Shown here piece after piece: positions 26,976 to 36,302 of a stretch of 64,000 bases of DNA (positions within the stretch are counted from its first letter, which is position 1; every line of letters starts with the position of its first letter). The translations under genes were made by a program, and so were the position numbers. Below the pieces are notes generated by a model that searched no databases, was not told the origin of the DNA, and saw only the letters and a program-made list of their open reading frames with translations. Where the stretch lies: assembly GCF_009728465.1 (NCBI RefSeq), contig NZ_WOCD01000001.1:558001-622000 (forward strand). Reading direction: 5' to 3'. The DNA comes from Psychrosphaera haliotis. GTDB taxonomy: Bacteria > Pseudomonadota > Gammaproteobacteria > Enterobacterales > Alteromonadaceae.

Positions 26976-27866
26976 ATGCCTCTTTACCGTCCTAAATCAA
27001 CTATCGAACAATGGCGAATATTACAAGCGGTAGTTGACTTCGGAGGGTATGCCCAAGCAGGCGAGGCATTAAATAAAAGCCAATCTAGCCTAAATCATGC
27101 AGTATCTAAACTGCAACACACACTCGGCGTTCAACTTCTAGAAGTTAAAGGGCGAAAAGCTTATTTAACTAAAGAAGGCGAAGTGATGCTGCGCCGCTCT
27201 CGTCTCTTGACCCAAAATGTTGAAGAACTAGAACAGCTCGCTGAAAATATGACGGCAGGCTGGGAACCAGAAATTACTATCGCCTGCGAAACCATTCATC
27301 CAAAAGAAAAATTATATTCCGCACTTGAAGAGTTTTACCCTCAAGCAAGAGGCACTCGAGTGCGAATTGCAGACGAAGTTCTTACGGGCACAAAAGAGCG
27401 AATTTTAGAGCATACTGCCGACCTTGTTGTGGTCGGTGGCACTATTCCAAAGGGTTATTCAGGCGAGAAGCTCGAAACCGTTACCTTTGTCGCATATTGC
27501 GGCGCAAATCACCCACTGGCTCAATTTGACACTGTCGATATTGAAGAGCTGACGCACGAACTTCAAATTGTTATCAGCGACTCTAGTAAACACCCTGAAG
27601 AAAGTCAGGGTTGGTTAAAAGCGGAACAGCGATGGACAGTCAGTAACTTTTATCAAGCCATTGCCATTTTAAAACGTGGTACAGGATTTTGTTGGATACC
27701 CAAACATTTAACCCATCAAGAAGTTCAAGATGGGAATATCGTACCGGTAAAGCTAACGTCACTTGGTGAAAAAACAGTGATGACACATTTAGTCACACCA
27801 ACGCCAAATCAGTTAGGCCCTGGTGCGACGCTACTGAAAAATTTAATTTTAAAGCAATACAAATAA
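26976..27866 (+). CDS. LysR family transcriptional regulator
   Basis: The 296-residue protein has an N-terminal winged helix (QWRILQAVVDFGGYAQAGEA, then LNKSQSSLNHAVSKLQHTLG as recognition helix) and a C-terminal ligand-binding domain typical of LysR regulators. It starts ten bases after the cmoB stop, so it is probably co-transcribed. The target genes and ligand cannot be told from the sequence. Confidence 0.93.
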   Translation: MPLYRPKSTIEQWRILQAVVDFGGYAQAGEALNKSQSSLNHAVSKLQHTLGVQLLEVKGRKAYLTKEGEVMLRRSRLLTQNVEELEQLAENMTAGWEPEITIACETIHPKEKLYSALEEFYPQARGTRVRIADEVLTGTKERILEHTADLVVVGGTIPKGYSGEKLETVTFVAYCGANHPLAQFDTVDIEELTHELQIVISDSSKHPEESQGWLKAEQRWTVSNFYQAIAILKRGTGFCWIPKHLTHQEVQDGNIVPVKLTSLGEKTVMTHLVTPTPNQLGPGATLLKNLILKQYK

Positions 27867-27938
27867 TGACGGCTTACAAGTGAACCTATTTACGTTAAAA
27901 TTTGATTCACGAGCCACAACCACCCCACTTTTGAGGAT

Positions 27939-28988
27939 ATGACATTGAGCAACAATCAATCTTTAAGCTACAAAGACGCTGGTGTAGACATAGATGCAGG
28001 TAATGCCCTAGTAGAACGAATTAAAGGTGCTGTTAAACGCACTCGACGTCCAGAAGTTATGGGCGGACTAGGTGGATTTGGCGCACTATGCCAACTTCCA
28101 ACGGGCTATAAAGAACCGCTTTTAGTTGCTGGTACTGACGGTGTTGGTACAAAGTTAAGATTAGCGATTGATCTAAAGAAGCACGATACCGTTGGTATTG
28201 ATCTTGTTGCTATGTGCGTTAACGATCTTATTGTTCAAGGTGCAGAACCACTATTTTTCTTAGACTATTATGCTACCGGTAAACTTAACGTAGACGTTGC
28301 AGCTGATGTAGTTAGTGGCATTGCTGATGGTTGTGAATTATCAGGTTGTTCATTAATCGGTGGTGAAACTGCTGAAATGCCTGGTATGTACGAAGGCGAC
28401 GACTATGACATGGCTGGTTTTTGTGTTGGTGTTGTTGAAAAGTCTAAAGTTATCGACGGCACAAAAGTTAAAGACGGCGATCAACTTATAGCTCTTGGCT
28501 CTTCTGGCCCGCATTCAAACGGCTACTCATTAGTGAGAAAAGTGATTGAAGTTTCAGGCGCGGATCTTACCGCAGACTTCCATGGCAAGCCTTTAGCTGA
28601 CCACTTAATGGCTCCAACTCAAATTTACGTTAAGCCTGTATTGGAACTATTAAAGCAAGTTGATGTCCATGCTTTATCACATATTACTGGCGGTGGTTTC
28701 TGGGAGAACATTCCACGAGTACTTCCTGAAGCAACTAAAGCAGTTGTAAACGAAGCGTCATGGCAGTGGCCAGAAGTATTTAACTGGTTGCAAGAGAATG
28801 GCAATATTGAGCGCCATGAAATGTACCGCACATTTAACTGCGGCGTAGGCATGGTGATTGCGGTTGCAGCTGAAGATCTTGACCGCAGCTTAGCTATTTT
28901 AAAAGATGCTGGCGAAAACGCATGGCATATTGGTGAAATCAAAGATGCAGATGCATCTGAAGAGCAAGTAGAAATTATTAAGGCTTAA
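27939..28988 (+). CDS. purM: Phosphoribosylformylglycinamidine cyclo-ligase PurM
   Basis: PurM closes the imidazole ring to AIR, step five of purine synthesis. The 349-residue protein has the family marks [17 protein letters not shown] at the N-terminus, [12 protein letters not shown] with the ATP-binding region, [18 protein letters not shown] and [11 protein letters not shown]. The ATG is preceded by GAGG. It is followed three bases later by purN, as in E. coli. No convincing PurR operator was seen upstream. Confidence 0.98.
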   Translation: MTLSNNQSLSYKDAGVDIDAGNALVERIKGAVKRTRRPEVMGGLGGFGALCQLPTGYKEPLLVAGTDGVGTKLRLAIDLKKHDTVGIDLVAMCVNDLIVQGAEPLFFLDYYATGKLNVDVAADVVSGIADGCELSGCSLIGGETAEMPGMYEGDDYDMAGFCVGVVEKSKVIDGTKVKDGDQLIALGSSGPHSNGYSLVRKVIEVSGADLTADFHGKPLADHLMAPTQIYVKPVLELLKQVDVHALSHITGGGFWENIPRVLPEATKAVVNEASWQWPEVFNWLQENGNIERHEMYRTFNCGVGMVIAVAAEDLDRSLAILKDAGENAWHIGEIKDADASEEQVEIIKA

Positions 28989-28991
28989 TAA

Positions 28992-29645
28992 GTGAGTGCT
29001 AACAACGCAAAAATTGTCGTATTAATTTCCGGCAATGGTTCTAATCTACAAGCCATTATCGATGCTACTGAGTCTGGAAGAATTCCAGGCTCGGTGGTTG
29101 GCGTTATTTCTAATCGACCTGATGTATTTGGCTTAGAGCGAGCAAATGAACATAACATTCATGCTCAGGTTATTGATCATAAAAACTATGAAACAAGAGA
29201 ACAGTATGATCAAGTTCTTGCATCTTCAATTGCGGCGTTAAACCCTGATGTTGTTGTATTAGCAGGCTTCATGAGAATTTTAACCGCTGACTTTGTAGAG
29301 CAGTTTGAAGGGAAGTTAATCAATATCCACCCTTCTCTTCTGCCTAAATATCAAGGGTTAAACACTCATCAACGAGCATTAGATGCTGGTGATGAAGAGC
29401 ATGGTTGTAGTGTTCATTTTGTAAATGAACAACTTGATGGTGGACCGGTGATTCTGCAAGCGAAAGTGCCAGTATTTGGTGACGATGACGCAGACTCCCT
29501 TGCGGATAGAGTTCATGTTCAAGAACATTTAATATATCCACTAGTGGTAAAGTGGTTGTGTGAAAAAAGATTGCGTTTACAATCAGATGGCGTATATCTA
29601 GACAACTCTCTTTTACCGGAACAAGGTTATGCAAATGATGAATAA
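28992..29645 (+). CDS. purN: Phosphoribosylglycinamide formyltransferase PurN
   Basis: PurN transfers a formyl group from 10-formyl-THF to GAR, step three of purine synthesis. The 217-residue protein begins at a GTG, with the substrate loop ISGNGSNLQAII at residues 13-24, INIHPSLLPKYQGLNTHQRA (catalytic His and Asn) and the AGDEEHGCSVHFV region with the catalytic Asp following. Length is typical. Confidence 0.97.
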   Translation: MSANNAKIVVLISGNGSNLQAIIDATESGRIPGSVVGVISNRPDVFGLERANEHNIHAQVIDHKNYETREQYDQVLASSIAALNPDVVVLAGFMRILTADFVEQFEGKLINIHPSLLPKYQGLNTHQRALDAGDEEHGCSVHFVNEQLDGGPVILQAKVPVFGDDDADSLADRVHVQEHLIYPLVVKWLCEKRLRLQSDGVYLDNSLLPEQGYANDE

Positions 29646-30384
29646 AGGTCGTACTGCTGTCTTCTCTATTTTGTTAAGTGTTTTTGCTATTGGCTCATTT
29701 GGAGCCTCTGCAACAATCGAAAAAGCAAATGATGCCATTAAACCTTTTAGTGCCATTTACGATATGTATCGTCAGGGCGATAAGCTAGGCCAAGGTGAGA
29801 GAGCTCTAAAGAAGATTACAGACAACCAATATTCTTTGTCTTTGAAAAGTGAGCTAAAATGGCTCATTTTTTCTGACAAACGAAAGGAAGTTAGCGTGTT
29901 TACCGTTAGTGACGGGGAAAACATCACTCCTAACTTGTATACGTTCGACCGCTCAGGTACAGGCAGTGACGAAGAAGTTAAGATCTCCTTTAACTCAGAC
30001 CAATCATTAATTGTTAACCCTAAAGCTAAAAAAGACGCAGCCCCTGATGAGTGGCAGCAAGGGTGGCAAGATGAGATGTCTTTACATGCTCAAATTCAGC
30101 TTGATCTAATAAACAACAAGTCAACATTCAACTATACGGTTGTTTCTAATAGCGGCAAGCTGCGTGAATACATGTTTGAAGTTATCGGCGAAGAGTTGAT
30201 TAGTACTGGTTTTGGTCGCTTTAAGGCAATTAAAGTGGCACGCGTATATGAAGACAAGAAGTTTTATGCGCAGCACGCCTGGTTTATTCCAGAGTTAAAC
30301 TTTACGCTGGCCAGACTATGGCGAATGAAAAAAGGCGTAGAGCAGTACGACTTAGTTATCAAAAGCTTTACTGTTGTTGAGTAG
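29635..30384 (+). CDS. DUF3108 domain-containing exported protein
   Basis: The 249-residue protein has a signal peptide (KGRTAVFSILLSVFAIGSFGASA, in parts) and a DUF3108 domain. Family marks include FSAIYDMYRQGDKLGQGERAL at the domain start, YTFDRSGTGSDEEV and the end region KFYAQHAWFIPELNFTLARLW. It overlaps the purN stop by eleven bases and is thus translationally coupled. The ATG is chosen because AAGG lies eight bases upstream; the next in-frame ATG is adjacent. Such proteins often follow purN in this bacterial group. Function unknown; periplasmic by inference. Confidence 0.85.
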   Translation: MMNKGRTAVFSILLSVFAIGSFGASATIEKANDAIKPFSAIYDMYRQGDKLGQGERALKKITDNQYSLSLKSELKWLIFSDKRKEVSVFTVSDGENITPNLYTFDRSGTGSDEEVKISFNSDQSLIVNPKAKKDAAPDEWQQGWQDEMSLHAQIQLDLINNKSTFNYTVVSNSGKLREYMFEVIGEELISTGFGRFKAIKVARVYEDKKFYAQHAWFIPELNFTLARLWRMKKGVEQYDLVIKSFTVVE

Positions 30385-30392
30385 AGGTAAAG

Positions 30393-30968
30393 ATGGAAAG
30401 CCGTCAACAATTACGAGCCTCTATTCGAAAACGCCGTAATCTGTTGACTGCGGAACAACAAACTGAGGCTGCTGAACTTTTAAAGAATAATGCTTTAAAG
30501 CTTATTCAGTCAGGGCAATCTATCGCGTTGTACTTAACCAATGACGGTGAAGTAAATACCGCACCACTCATTGAGCACTTACGAGAATTAGACACGCCAC
30601 TACTATTTCCAGTACTACACTCCTTTTGTTCTGGTTACTTAAATTTCCAATACGTAAATAGACAAACCAATTGGACAACAAACAAATACGGTATTACTGA
30701 ACCAGCTCCGAATGCGCTGACTACCGCTCATTTATCCAATATCGACATCATTTTTATGCCATTAGTTGCCTTTGATACTAATGGCAATAGACTTGGAATG
30801 GGCGGCGGATATTACGACAGAACATTAGCAAATATAAATCAGCTATCGAAAAAGCCAACCTTAGTTGGACTTGCTCATGACTGCCAAGAAGTTGAGCATT
30901 TAAACAGTGAGCAATGGGACATCCCCATTAACATGATAGTGACACCTACCCGAATTATTAGAATATAA
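30393..30968 (+). CDS. fau: 5-formyltetrahydrofolate cyclo-ligase
   Basis: The enzyme converts 5-formyl-THF to 5,10-methenyl-THF using ATP. The 191-residue protein has the family marks LRASIRKRRNLLTAEQQ, VAFDTNGNRLGMGGGYYDRTL and LAHDCQEVEHLNSEQWDIP. It lies in the common gammaproteobacterial order fau-rpiA-serA. The gene that often precedes it elsewhere (zapA with 6S RNA) is not here; instead a DUF3108 gene ends eight bases upstream. Confidence 0.95.
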   Translation: MESRQQLRASIRKRRNLLTAEQQTEAAELLKNNALKLIQSGQSIALYLTNDGEVNTAPLIEHLRELDTPLLFPVLHSFCSGYLNFQYVNRQTNWTTNKYGITEPAPNALTTAHLSNIDIIFMPLVAFDTNGNRLGMGGGYYDRTLANINQLSKKPTLVGLAHDCQEVEHLNSEQWDIPINMIVTPTRIIRI

Positions 30969-30986
30969 AACAATAACGAGAAAGCC

Positions 30987-31641
30987 ATGAATCAAGATGA
31001 AATGAAAAAAGCCGCAGCGCTTGCTGCTTTAGATTATGTACAAGCTGATACCGTAGTTGGTGTTGGTACGGGCTCTACTGTTAATTACTTTATTGACGGC
31101 TTAGCAACAATAAAACACAACATTATTGGTGCGGTTTCTAGTTCTGAAGCGTCAACTGAACGCTTAAAACAACATGGCATTGAAGTGTTTGATTTAAATA
31201 ACGTTGCTGATTTTGATTTGTATGTTGATGGCGCTGATGAAATTAATGCCGATAACGCCATGATTAAAGGTGGTGGCGCAGCCTTAACTCGTGAAAAAAT
31301 TGTTGCAGCGGTTGCTAAAAAGTTCGTCTGTATTGTTGATGAGTCTAAGTTGGTTCGACATTTAGGTGAGTTTCCATTACCCGTTGAAGTTATTCCAATG
31401 GCCCGCAGCTATGTTGCCCGTGAAATAGTAAAACTAGGTGGCAGCCCAGTTTACCGTGAAGGTGTTATCACGGATAACGGCAACGTCATTCTTGATGTTT
31501 TTGATATGAAAATTGCTGAGCCTAGAAAACTAGAAGAACAACTTAATAATATCGTTGGTGTGGTCACTAACGGCCTGTTTCGCACATCGAGGCGCAGACC
31601 ATGTAGTTATCGGTGGGAAGAATGGGGTTGAGAAACGCTAA
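30987..31641 (+). pseudogene. rpiA: Ribose-5-phosphate isomerase RpiA, frameshifted
   Basis: RpiA interconverts ribose-5-phosphate and ribulose-5-phosphate. The first 200 or so residues are normal, with [41 protein letters not shown] (parts) and [10 protein letters not shown]. The frame then breaks after NGLF. Dropping the C at 31581 (in TTTCGC) restores [19 protein letters not shown] and a 217-residue protein, the normal length for the family. RpiA is usually needed for growth, so an indel in the sequence is more likely than a true pseudogene. It is placed 18 bases after fau and 70 before serA. Confidence 0.88.
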
Positions 31642-31711
31642 AAAATAGAGTATTAATTCTAATTAAAGCGCATCAACTGTAATTTGAACCTCTAAAAATT
31701 GGATTCCTAGA

Positions 31712-32941
31712 ATGGAAAATATTTCGCTGGCCAAGCATAAAATCAAAATTTTGTTGTTAGAAGGTCTTCACCCTAGCTCTGTCGAGACGTTAAAAGCGCA
31801 GGGTTATAACAATATTGAAACACTAAAAACGTCATTGCCTGAAAACGAGTTAATTGAAAAAATTAAAGACGTTCACTTCATTGGTATCCGCTCTCGTACA
31901 GACTTAAATGCCAACGTACTTAAGCATGCGCAAAAACTCATTGCTGTGGGTTGCTTCTGCATTGGGACCAATCAAGTTGACTTGGTTGCGGCGAAAGAAA
32001 AAGGCATCGCGGTATTTAACGCCCCTTTTTCCAATACTCGCTCAGTGGCCGAGTTAGTGCTTGGTGAAATACTACTTCTTATTCGTGGCATACCTGAAAA
32101 AAGCGCAAATGCTCATCGAGGCGTTTGGCAAAAGTCGGCTATTGGCTCTTTTGAAGCTCGAGGCAAAACACTAGGTATCATTGGTTATGGTCATATTGGT
32201 ACGCAATTAGGCATCATGGCTGAAAACATTGGTATGCGCGTTCAGTTCTTTGACATAGAAAATAAACTAACCTTAGGGAACGCTAGCCAAGTAGCCAGCT
32301 TAGACAAGCTACTTAGTACTTCTGACGTCATTAGTTTGCATGTACCTGAAACCGCATCAACGCAAAATATGATGGGTGAAAAACAACTTAGCAAAATGAA
32401 GCAAGGCGCAATATTAATAAATGCCTCTCGCGGAACGGTTGTTGATTTAAATGCGTTAACCGACGCATTAAAAAGCAAGCATATTGGCGGCGCGGCTATT
32501 GATGTTTTCCCTGTTGAGCCAAAATCCAATGATGAAGAGTTTATCTCACCGTTAAGAGGTTTAGATAACGTAATACTTACGCCTCATGTGGGTGGTTCGA
32601 CTCAAGAAGCACAAGAAAACATTGGCATTGAAGTGGCTGGAAAATTAGCAAAATACTCAGACAACGGCTCAACACTGAGCGCAGTAAATGTACCTGAGGT
32701 TTCACTTCCAGAGCACACGGGTCGCAGCCGAATATTACATATTCATAAAAACCAACCTGGTGTGTTAACTAAGATCAATGAAGCTTTTGCTAAACACAAT
32801 ATCAACATTGCTGCACAGTATTTACAAACCGATGAAAAAATTGGTTATGTGGTCATTGATGTCGAAACCGATGACAGTAATACCGCATTTGACGAATTAA
32901 AGCTTATTGAAGGCACAGTGAAGACTAGATTGCTTCATTGA
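31712..32941 (+). CDS. serA: D-3-phosphoglycerate dehydrogenase SerA
   Basis: SerA oxidises 3-phosphoglycerate, the first step of serine synthesis. The 409-residue protein, the E. coli-like short form, has the NAD site LGIIGYGHIGTQLGIMA, the catalytic residues in INASRGTVVD (Arg), VFPVEPKSNDE (Glu) and LTPHVGGSTQEAQ (His), and a C-terminal ACT domain (ILHIHKNQPGVLTKINEAF) that gives serine feedback inhibition. It ends in its own intrinsic terminator. Confidence 0.97.
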   Translation: MENISLAKHKIKILLLEGLHPSSVETLKAQGYNNIETLKTSLPENELIEKIKDVHFIGIRSRTDLNANVLKHAQKLIAVGCFCIGTNQVDLVAAKEKGIAVFNAPFSNTRSVAELVLGEILLLIRGIPEKSANAHRGVWQKSAIGSFEARGKTLGIIGYGHIGTQLGIMAENIGMRVQFFDIENKLTLGNASQVASLDKLLSTSDVISLHVPETASTQNMMGEKQLSKMKQGAILINASRGTVVDLNALTDALKSKHIGGAAIDVFPVEPKSNDEEFISPLRGLDNVILTPHVGGSTQEAQENIGIEVAGKLAKYSDNGSTLSAVNVPEVSLPEHTGRSRILHIHKNQPGVLTKINEAFAKHNINIAAQYLQTDEKIGYVVIDVETDDSNTAFDELKLIEGTVKTRLLH

Positions 32942-32969
32942 TTTTAAATTTGTCCTTGATATTTAAACG

Positions 32970-32997
32970 AGCCAATAGACGTCTATTGGCTTTTTTT
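32970..32997 (+). terminator. Intrinsic terminator of serA
   Basis: A perfect 22-base palindrome (stem AGCCAATA/TATTGGCT) ends in a run of seven T, 28 bases after the serA stop. Confidence 0.9.
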
Positions 32998-33024
32998 ATT
33001 TTTATACTTTACAGATCGAATCTT

Positions 33025-33044
33025 TACTGTATATTTAAACAGTA
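33025..33044 (+). promoter_or_regulatory. LexA (SOS) box upstream of yebG
   Basis: TACTGTATATTTAAACAGTA is a near-ideal SOS box (CTGT-N8-ACAG with TA flanks), 44 bases before the yebG start. It predicts repression by LexA and induction on DNA damage. Confidence 0.9.
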
Positions 33045-33088
33045 AGTGATTATTAATTTTCCATAGGCTAGATTTACAGGAGATAGCA

Positions 33089-33511
33089 ATGGCTGTTGAA
33101 ACTAGGTATGTCGTTATACGAACCGACAAAAGCAATAAGGAACAAGACGTCATGACTTTTACCGACAAACGTGCTGCTGATGAATATGACAAAATGTTAG
33201 ACATGGCAGATGACATGTTTGAACTATTGCAGCAAAGCGGTGTAAAAGTTGACGATCAACAAGCCGAAGAACTAAGTATCTACTTAGCTAAACAACGTGA
33301 AGAGGTGCTTATCGCCCTTCAAGCTAAAAAGAAACCAGCAGCAAAAAAGCCAAAGCCTAAAGCAAGCGCTAATGCTGAAAACCAAACTGATTTAGTTGAT
33401 GAAGCTGGTGACTCAAAAAAGCTGAAGAGTGAGTTGCAGTCCGAATCTCACTCAGACGAATCAGAGGACAATTTGGTCGATTTTGTTATTGAAAAAGATG
33501 ATGCCGCTTGA
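33089..33511 (+). CDS. yebG: YebG family SOS-response protein
   Basis: YebG is a small DNA-damage-inducible protein of unknown biochemical function. The 140-residue protein shows the family N-terminus MAVETRYVVIRTDKSNKEQ followed by FTDKRAADEYDKMLDMADD. The C-terminal half is a Lys/Ala tract (KKPAAKKPKPKAS) and then an acidic, Ser-rich tail, which are less conserved. A GGAG ribosome site precedes the ATG. The strong LexA box upstream supports the assignment. Confidence 0.92.
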   Translation: MAVETRYVVIRTDKSNKEQDVMTFTDKRAADEYDKMLDMADDMFELLQQSGVKVDDQQAEELSIYLAKQREEVLIALQAKKKPAAKKPKPKASANAENQTDLVDEAGDSKKLKSELQSESHSDESEDNLVDFVIEKDDAA

Positions 33512-33581
33512 AGTCATTTAATTTATCCATATAACGGTGACTTGTCATATAATGACGCGTCACTTTTATAGGAGAATTATT

Positions 33582-34289
33582 TTGAACAAGAGTTTGGTTA
33601 CTAATGTTATTGCGGCACTAGGCTGTATTGCAGGGTTTGGCCTCAATATTGATTGGCTTTTTTATATGTCGTTGTTTGCGTTATCTGGCGCATTAACTAA
33701 CTGGATTGCCGTTCACATGCTATTTGAAAAGGTACCGGGTTTATATGGGACCGGTATTGTTCAATTAAAGTTTGTAGAATTTAAGTCTGCTATTCACCAC
33801 CTAATTATGTCTCAGTTTTTTACTCAAGAAAATTTAGACAAATTTCTAACTGAACCAACAGGCGACGCTCACCATTTTGATTTAGAGCCTCTAATCAAAG
33901 AGACAGATATGTCATCGGCCTTTGATTCCCTAGTTCAGACTATCCAGCAAAGCTCCTTTGGTGGCATGTTAAGCATGTTTGGTGGCACTGACGCATTAGC
34001 ACCATTAAAAGCCCCATTTGAAGAAAACCTTAAACAGTCTATTTCAGAAATAGCGGCGTCTGATGAGTTTTCTGAAAAGTTAAAATCACAGCTTAGTAGC
34101 TCTGCGAATGTTGAAGATATTAGAACAAAAGTAGATAACATTGTTCAACAACGCCTAAACGAGCTGACACCTAAAATGGTTAAAGATTTAGTTCAAGAGA
34201 TGATTAAAAGTCACCTAGGCTGGTTAGTTGTTTGGGGTGGTGTATTTGGCGGTGCTATAGGCTTAGTGGCCTTTTTTGCTGGGTTGTAG
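33582..34289 (+). CDS. DUF445 family membrane protein
   Basis: The 235-residue protein belongs to the DUF445/YheB group of small membrane proteins. It has an N-terminal membrane pair (VTNVIAALGCIAGFGLNIDW and FYMSLFALSGALTNWIAVHML), a soluble helical middle and a C-terminal membrane helix (WGGVFGGAIGLVAFFAGL). Start is a TTG with AGGAG eight bases upstream; longer frames extend into the intergenic region with no support. Function unknown. Confidence 0.85.
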   Translation: MNKSLVTNVIAALGCIAGFGLNIDWLFYMSLFALSGALTNWIAVHMLFEKVPGLYGTGIVQLKFVEFKSAIHHLIMSQFFTQENLDKFLTEPTGDAHHFDLEPLIKETDMSSAFDSLVQTIQQSSFGGMLSMFGGTDALAPLKAPFEENLKQSISEIAASDEFSEKLKSQLSSSANVEDIRTKVDNIVQQRLNELTPKMVKDLVQEMIKSHLGWLVVWGGVFGGAIGLVAFFAGL

Positions 34290-34330
34290 CCGTATTAAAG
34301 TTGCCGTATTAAATTTGCCGTATTCAACAA

Positions 34331-34362
34331 AAAGCCCGGGCATCATGTACTCGGGCTTTTTT
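34331..34362 (+). terminator. Intrinsic terminator, probably bidirectional
   Basis: Eight-base arms AAAGCCCG and CGGGCTTT are followed by T-runs on the plus strand and A-runs on the left. It ends the DUF445 transcript and may also end the convergent phhB transcript. Confidence 0.85.
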
Positions 34363-34406
34363 TTGCTAATTGATCTGGCTTAATTAACCAAGCTCACTAA
34401 GTTCTA

Positions 34407-34712
34407 TTAAACAAGCTTCTCCATGCGCTTGATCATTTTAATATCTAAATCACTAATGCCGTCTACATCGTGAGTGACTAAGTCAATTACCACTTTGTTC
34501 CAAACGTTTGACCATTCTGGGTGGTGAATCAACTTCTCAGCATGAATAGCGACTTGAGTCATAAAACCAAAAGCTTGAATAAAGTTTTTAAATACAAACT
34601 CTTTATGTAGCTTGCCATCAACAATTTGCCATTGCTTTTCAGCTTCTAATGGCGCATTGATATCTGTTAATTCTTGCTCTAACTGCTCATTTGTTAATTT
34701 TACAGCCGCCAT
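34407..34712 (-). CDS. phhB: 4a-hydroxytetrahydrobiopterin dehydratase
   Basis: The enzyme dehydrates pterin-4a-carbinolamine to recycle the cofactor of aromatic amino acid hydroxylases. The 101-residue protein has the family core FVFKNFIQAFGFMTQVAIHAEKLIHHPEW (parts) with the catalytic His pair and DLVTHDVDGISDLDIKMIKRM. phhA is not in the window. The gene is preceded by an acyl-CoA thioesterase gene on the same strand. Confidence 0.93.
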   Translation of the reverse strand: MAAVKLTNEQLEQELTDINAPLEAEKQWQIVDGKLHKEFVFKNFIQAFGFMTQVAIHAEKLIHHPEWSNVWNKVVIDLVTHDVDGISDLDIKMIKRMEKLV

Positions 34713-34743
34713 AAAAATCCCCTTTCACTCTATAATTATAATT

Positions 34744-35151
34744 TTAGTCTTGAGTATGTAACTTCATTCTTTCTAAAAGGTCGCCTGTGATTTCTACTGC
34801 TTTACCTGTTTTTTGATCCATCACAACAAACGTAATGTCTGCATCTACTACAACTTTGTCAGTGCCTGCTTTGGTGATCACTTGATGGAACACTGCACTT
34901 TTATTGCCAATCTTCGACAACGCAGTCGTTAGCTCTAATGTGTCGCCCATATAAGCACTAGCGCGATAGTTAATATTGATATTCACAATAGCCCAGGCAT
35001 AACCTAGAGAAGTAAAGTACTCAATGTCGCCGCTGTCTTCTAGATACTGCCAACGAGCTTCTTCTAAAAACTCTAGGTAACGAGCATTATTCACATGCTG
35101 ATAAATGTCTAAGTGAAACCCGCGTACTTTAATTAAACTTGTTTTGTTCAT
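34744..35151 (-). CDS. Acyl-CoA thioesterase, YbgC/FadM hotdog family
   Basis: The 135-residue protein is a cytoplasmic hotdog-fold thioesterase. The signature HLDIYQHVNNARYLEFLEEAR is present near residues 12-32 with Asp/Asn in place of the YbgC active-site pattern. It is a second member of the family in the window next to ybgC, with no Tol context. The substrate is likely a fatty acyl-CoA (inference). Confidence 0.88.
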   Translation of the reverse strand: MNKTSLIKVRGFHLDIYQHVNNARYLEFLEEARWQYLEDSGDIEYFTSLGYAWAIVNININYRASAYMGDTLELTTALSKIGNKSAVFHQVITKAGTDKVVVDADITFVVMDQKTGKAVEITGDLLERMKLHTQD

Positions 35152-35182
35152 GTTGCTTCCTTTACTACCCTGTATTTACAAA

Positions 35183-36112
35183 TTACTTTCTGCGACGACG
35201 TTTCTTTTTCTTACCGTCTTCTTCTTCCGCTTTAGCAGCTCGTTCGGCTTCTTTTTCAGCAATAATGATTTTTGCTTCTTCAGCTTGTTCAACTGTTTCT
35301 AAAGTAATACGGCCAAGCGTGCCTGAACGGTATTCATTCAGTATTATTTCTGACACCTTGTATAAGTCGGCTATGCCACCTTTTCTTATACATGCCCTTT
35401 GGCGAGCAATAGCATCCATCACGTCGATAGGCTGCTCTGGTAAGTCTTTTAATTGATAACGTTCCACCAGCAACTCTGGGTAATGTTCTAGCAAGTACTC
35501 AACGGCGTAATAAGCAATGTCTTCTTTTTCCGTCACTGTGTCTTTTATACCGCCAGTAATAGCCAGTCGGTAACCACAATCTTCTGGTTCTAGTTTTGGC
35601 CACAAGAACCCAGGAGTATCATGTAAAACAATATTGTTATCTAAGCGTATACGTTGTTGAGCTTTAGTTACACCGGCTTCATTACCTGTTTTAGCAATGA
35701 TTCGATCAGCCAATATATTAATTGTGGTTGATTTGCCAACATTAGGGATACCGCAGATTAATGCTCTAAGTAGCTTATCTTGACTTACTCTGTGCGGCAC
35801 CATGTCCGAGATAACATTAAGTAAGTCTTTAACAGACTTCGGGTCATGTTGAGTCACGGCAATGGCATCGATGCCACGCTGAGCTTTAAAATGTTGTAAC
35901 CAAATTTCAGTTTGCGCAGGATCTGCTAAATCTGATTTATTGAGAACTTTAAGTACCGGTGTGTCGCCACGTAATGCAGGCACTAAAGGGTTTTCACTCG
36001 AAAACGGAATTCGGGCATCTAGAATTTCGATAATTACGTCTACCTGAGGCATGATCTCGGCAATTTCTTTGCGAGCTTTATGCATGTGTCCAGGGAACCA
36101 GTTTATTGCCAC
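35183..36112 (-). CDS. ylqF: Ribosome biogenesis GTPase YlqF (RbgA)
   Basis: YlqF is a circularly permuted GTPase that helps assemble the 50S subunit. The 309-residue protein shows motifs in the permuted order: KVLNKSDLADP (G4), ALICGIPNVGKSTTINIL (G1) and VLHDTPGFLWPKL (G3), with the N-terminal INWFPGHMHKARKEI. The GTG start has GGAG six bases upstream. A Lys/Arg tract (KKKKRRRRK) ends the protein and probably binds rRNA. Confidence 0.94.
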   Translation of the reverse strand: MAINWFPGHMHKARKEIAEIMPQVDVIIEILDARIPFSSENPLVPALRGDTPVLKVLNKSDLADPAQTEIWLQHFKAQRGIDAIAVTQHDPKSVKDLLNVISDMVPHRVSQDKLLRALICGIPNVGKSTTINILADRIIAKTGNEAGVTKAQQRIRLDNNIVLHDTPGFLWPKLEPEDCGYRLAITGGIKDTVTEKEDIAYYAVEYLLEHYPELLVERYQLKDLPEQPIDVMDAIARQRACIRKGGIADLYKVSEIILNEYRSGTLGRITLETVEQAEEAKIIIAEKEAERAAKAEEEDGKKKKRRRRK

Positions 36113-36302
36113 GAGCAACTCCGTTAAATAATTGTGTCTTAATATCGGGCGCATATTCTACCCGTTTGCGAAGTTAGTATAAACGACTTATTTTTTCACT
36201 GCCTTAATTTGAGTTACCTCGTTGAAAAACAAGGATAGAGCACCCACAATTAACAGTAATTTAAAATTATGCAGTTCAATTTAACTTGTTAAAGGACATA
36301 TT

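Noticed and set aside
27867-27938. PurR operator before purM
   Set aside because: No sequence close enough to the PurR consensus was found.
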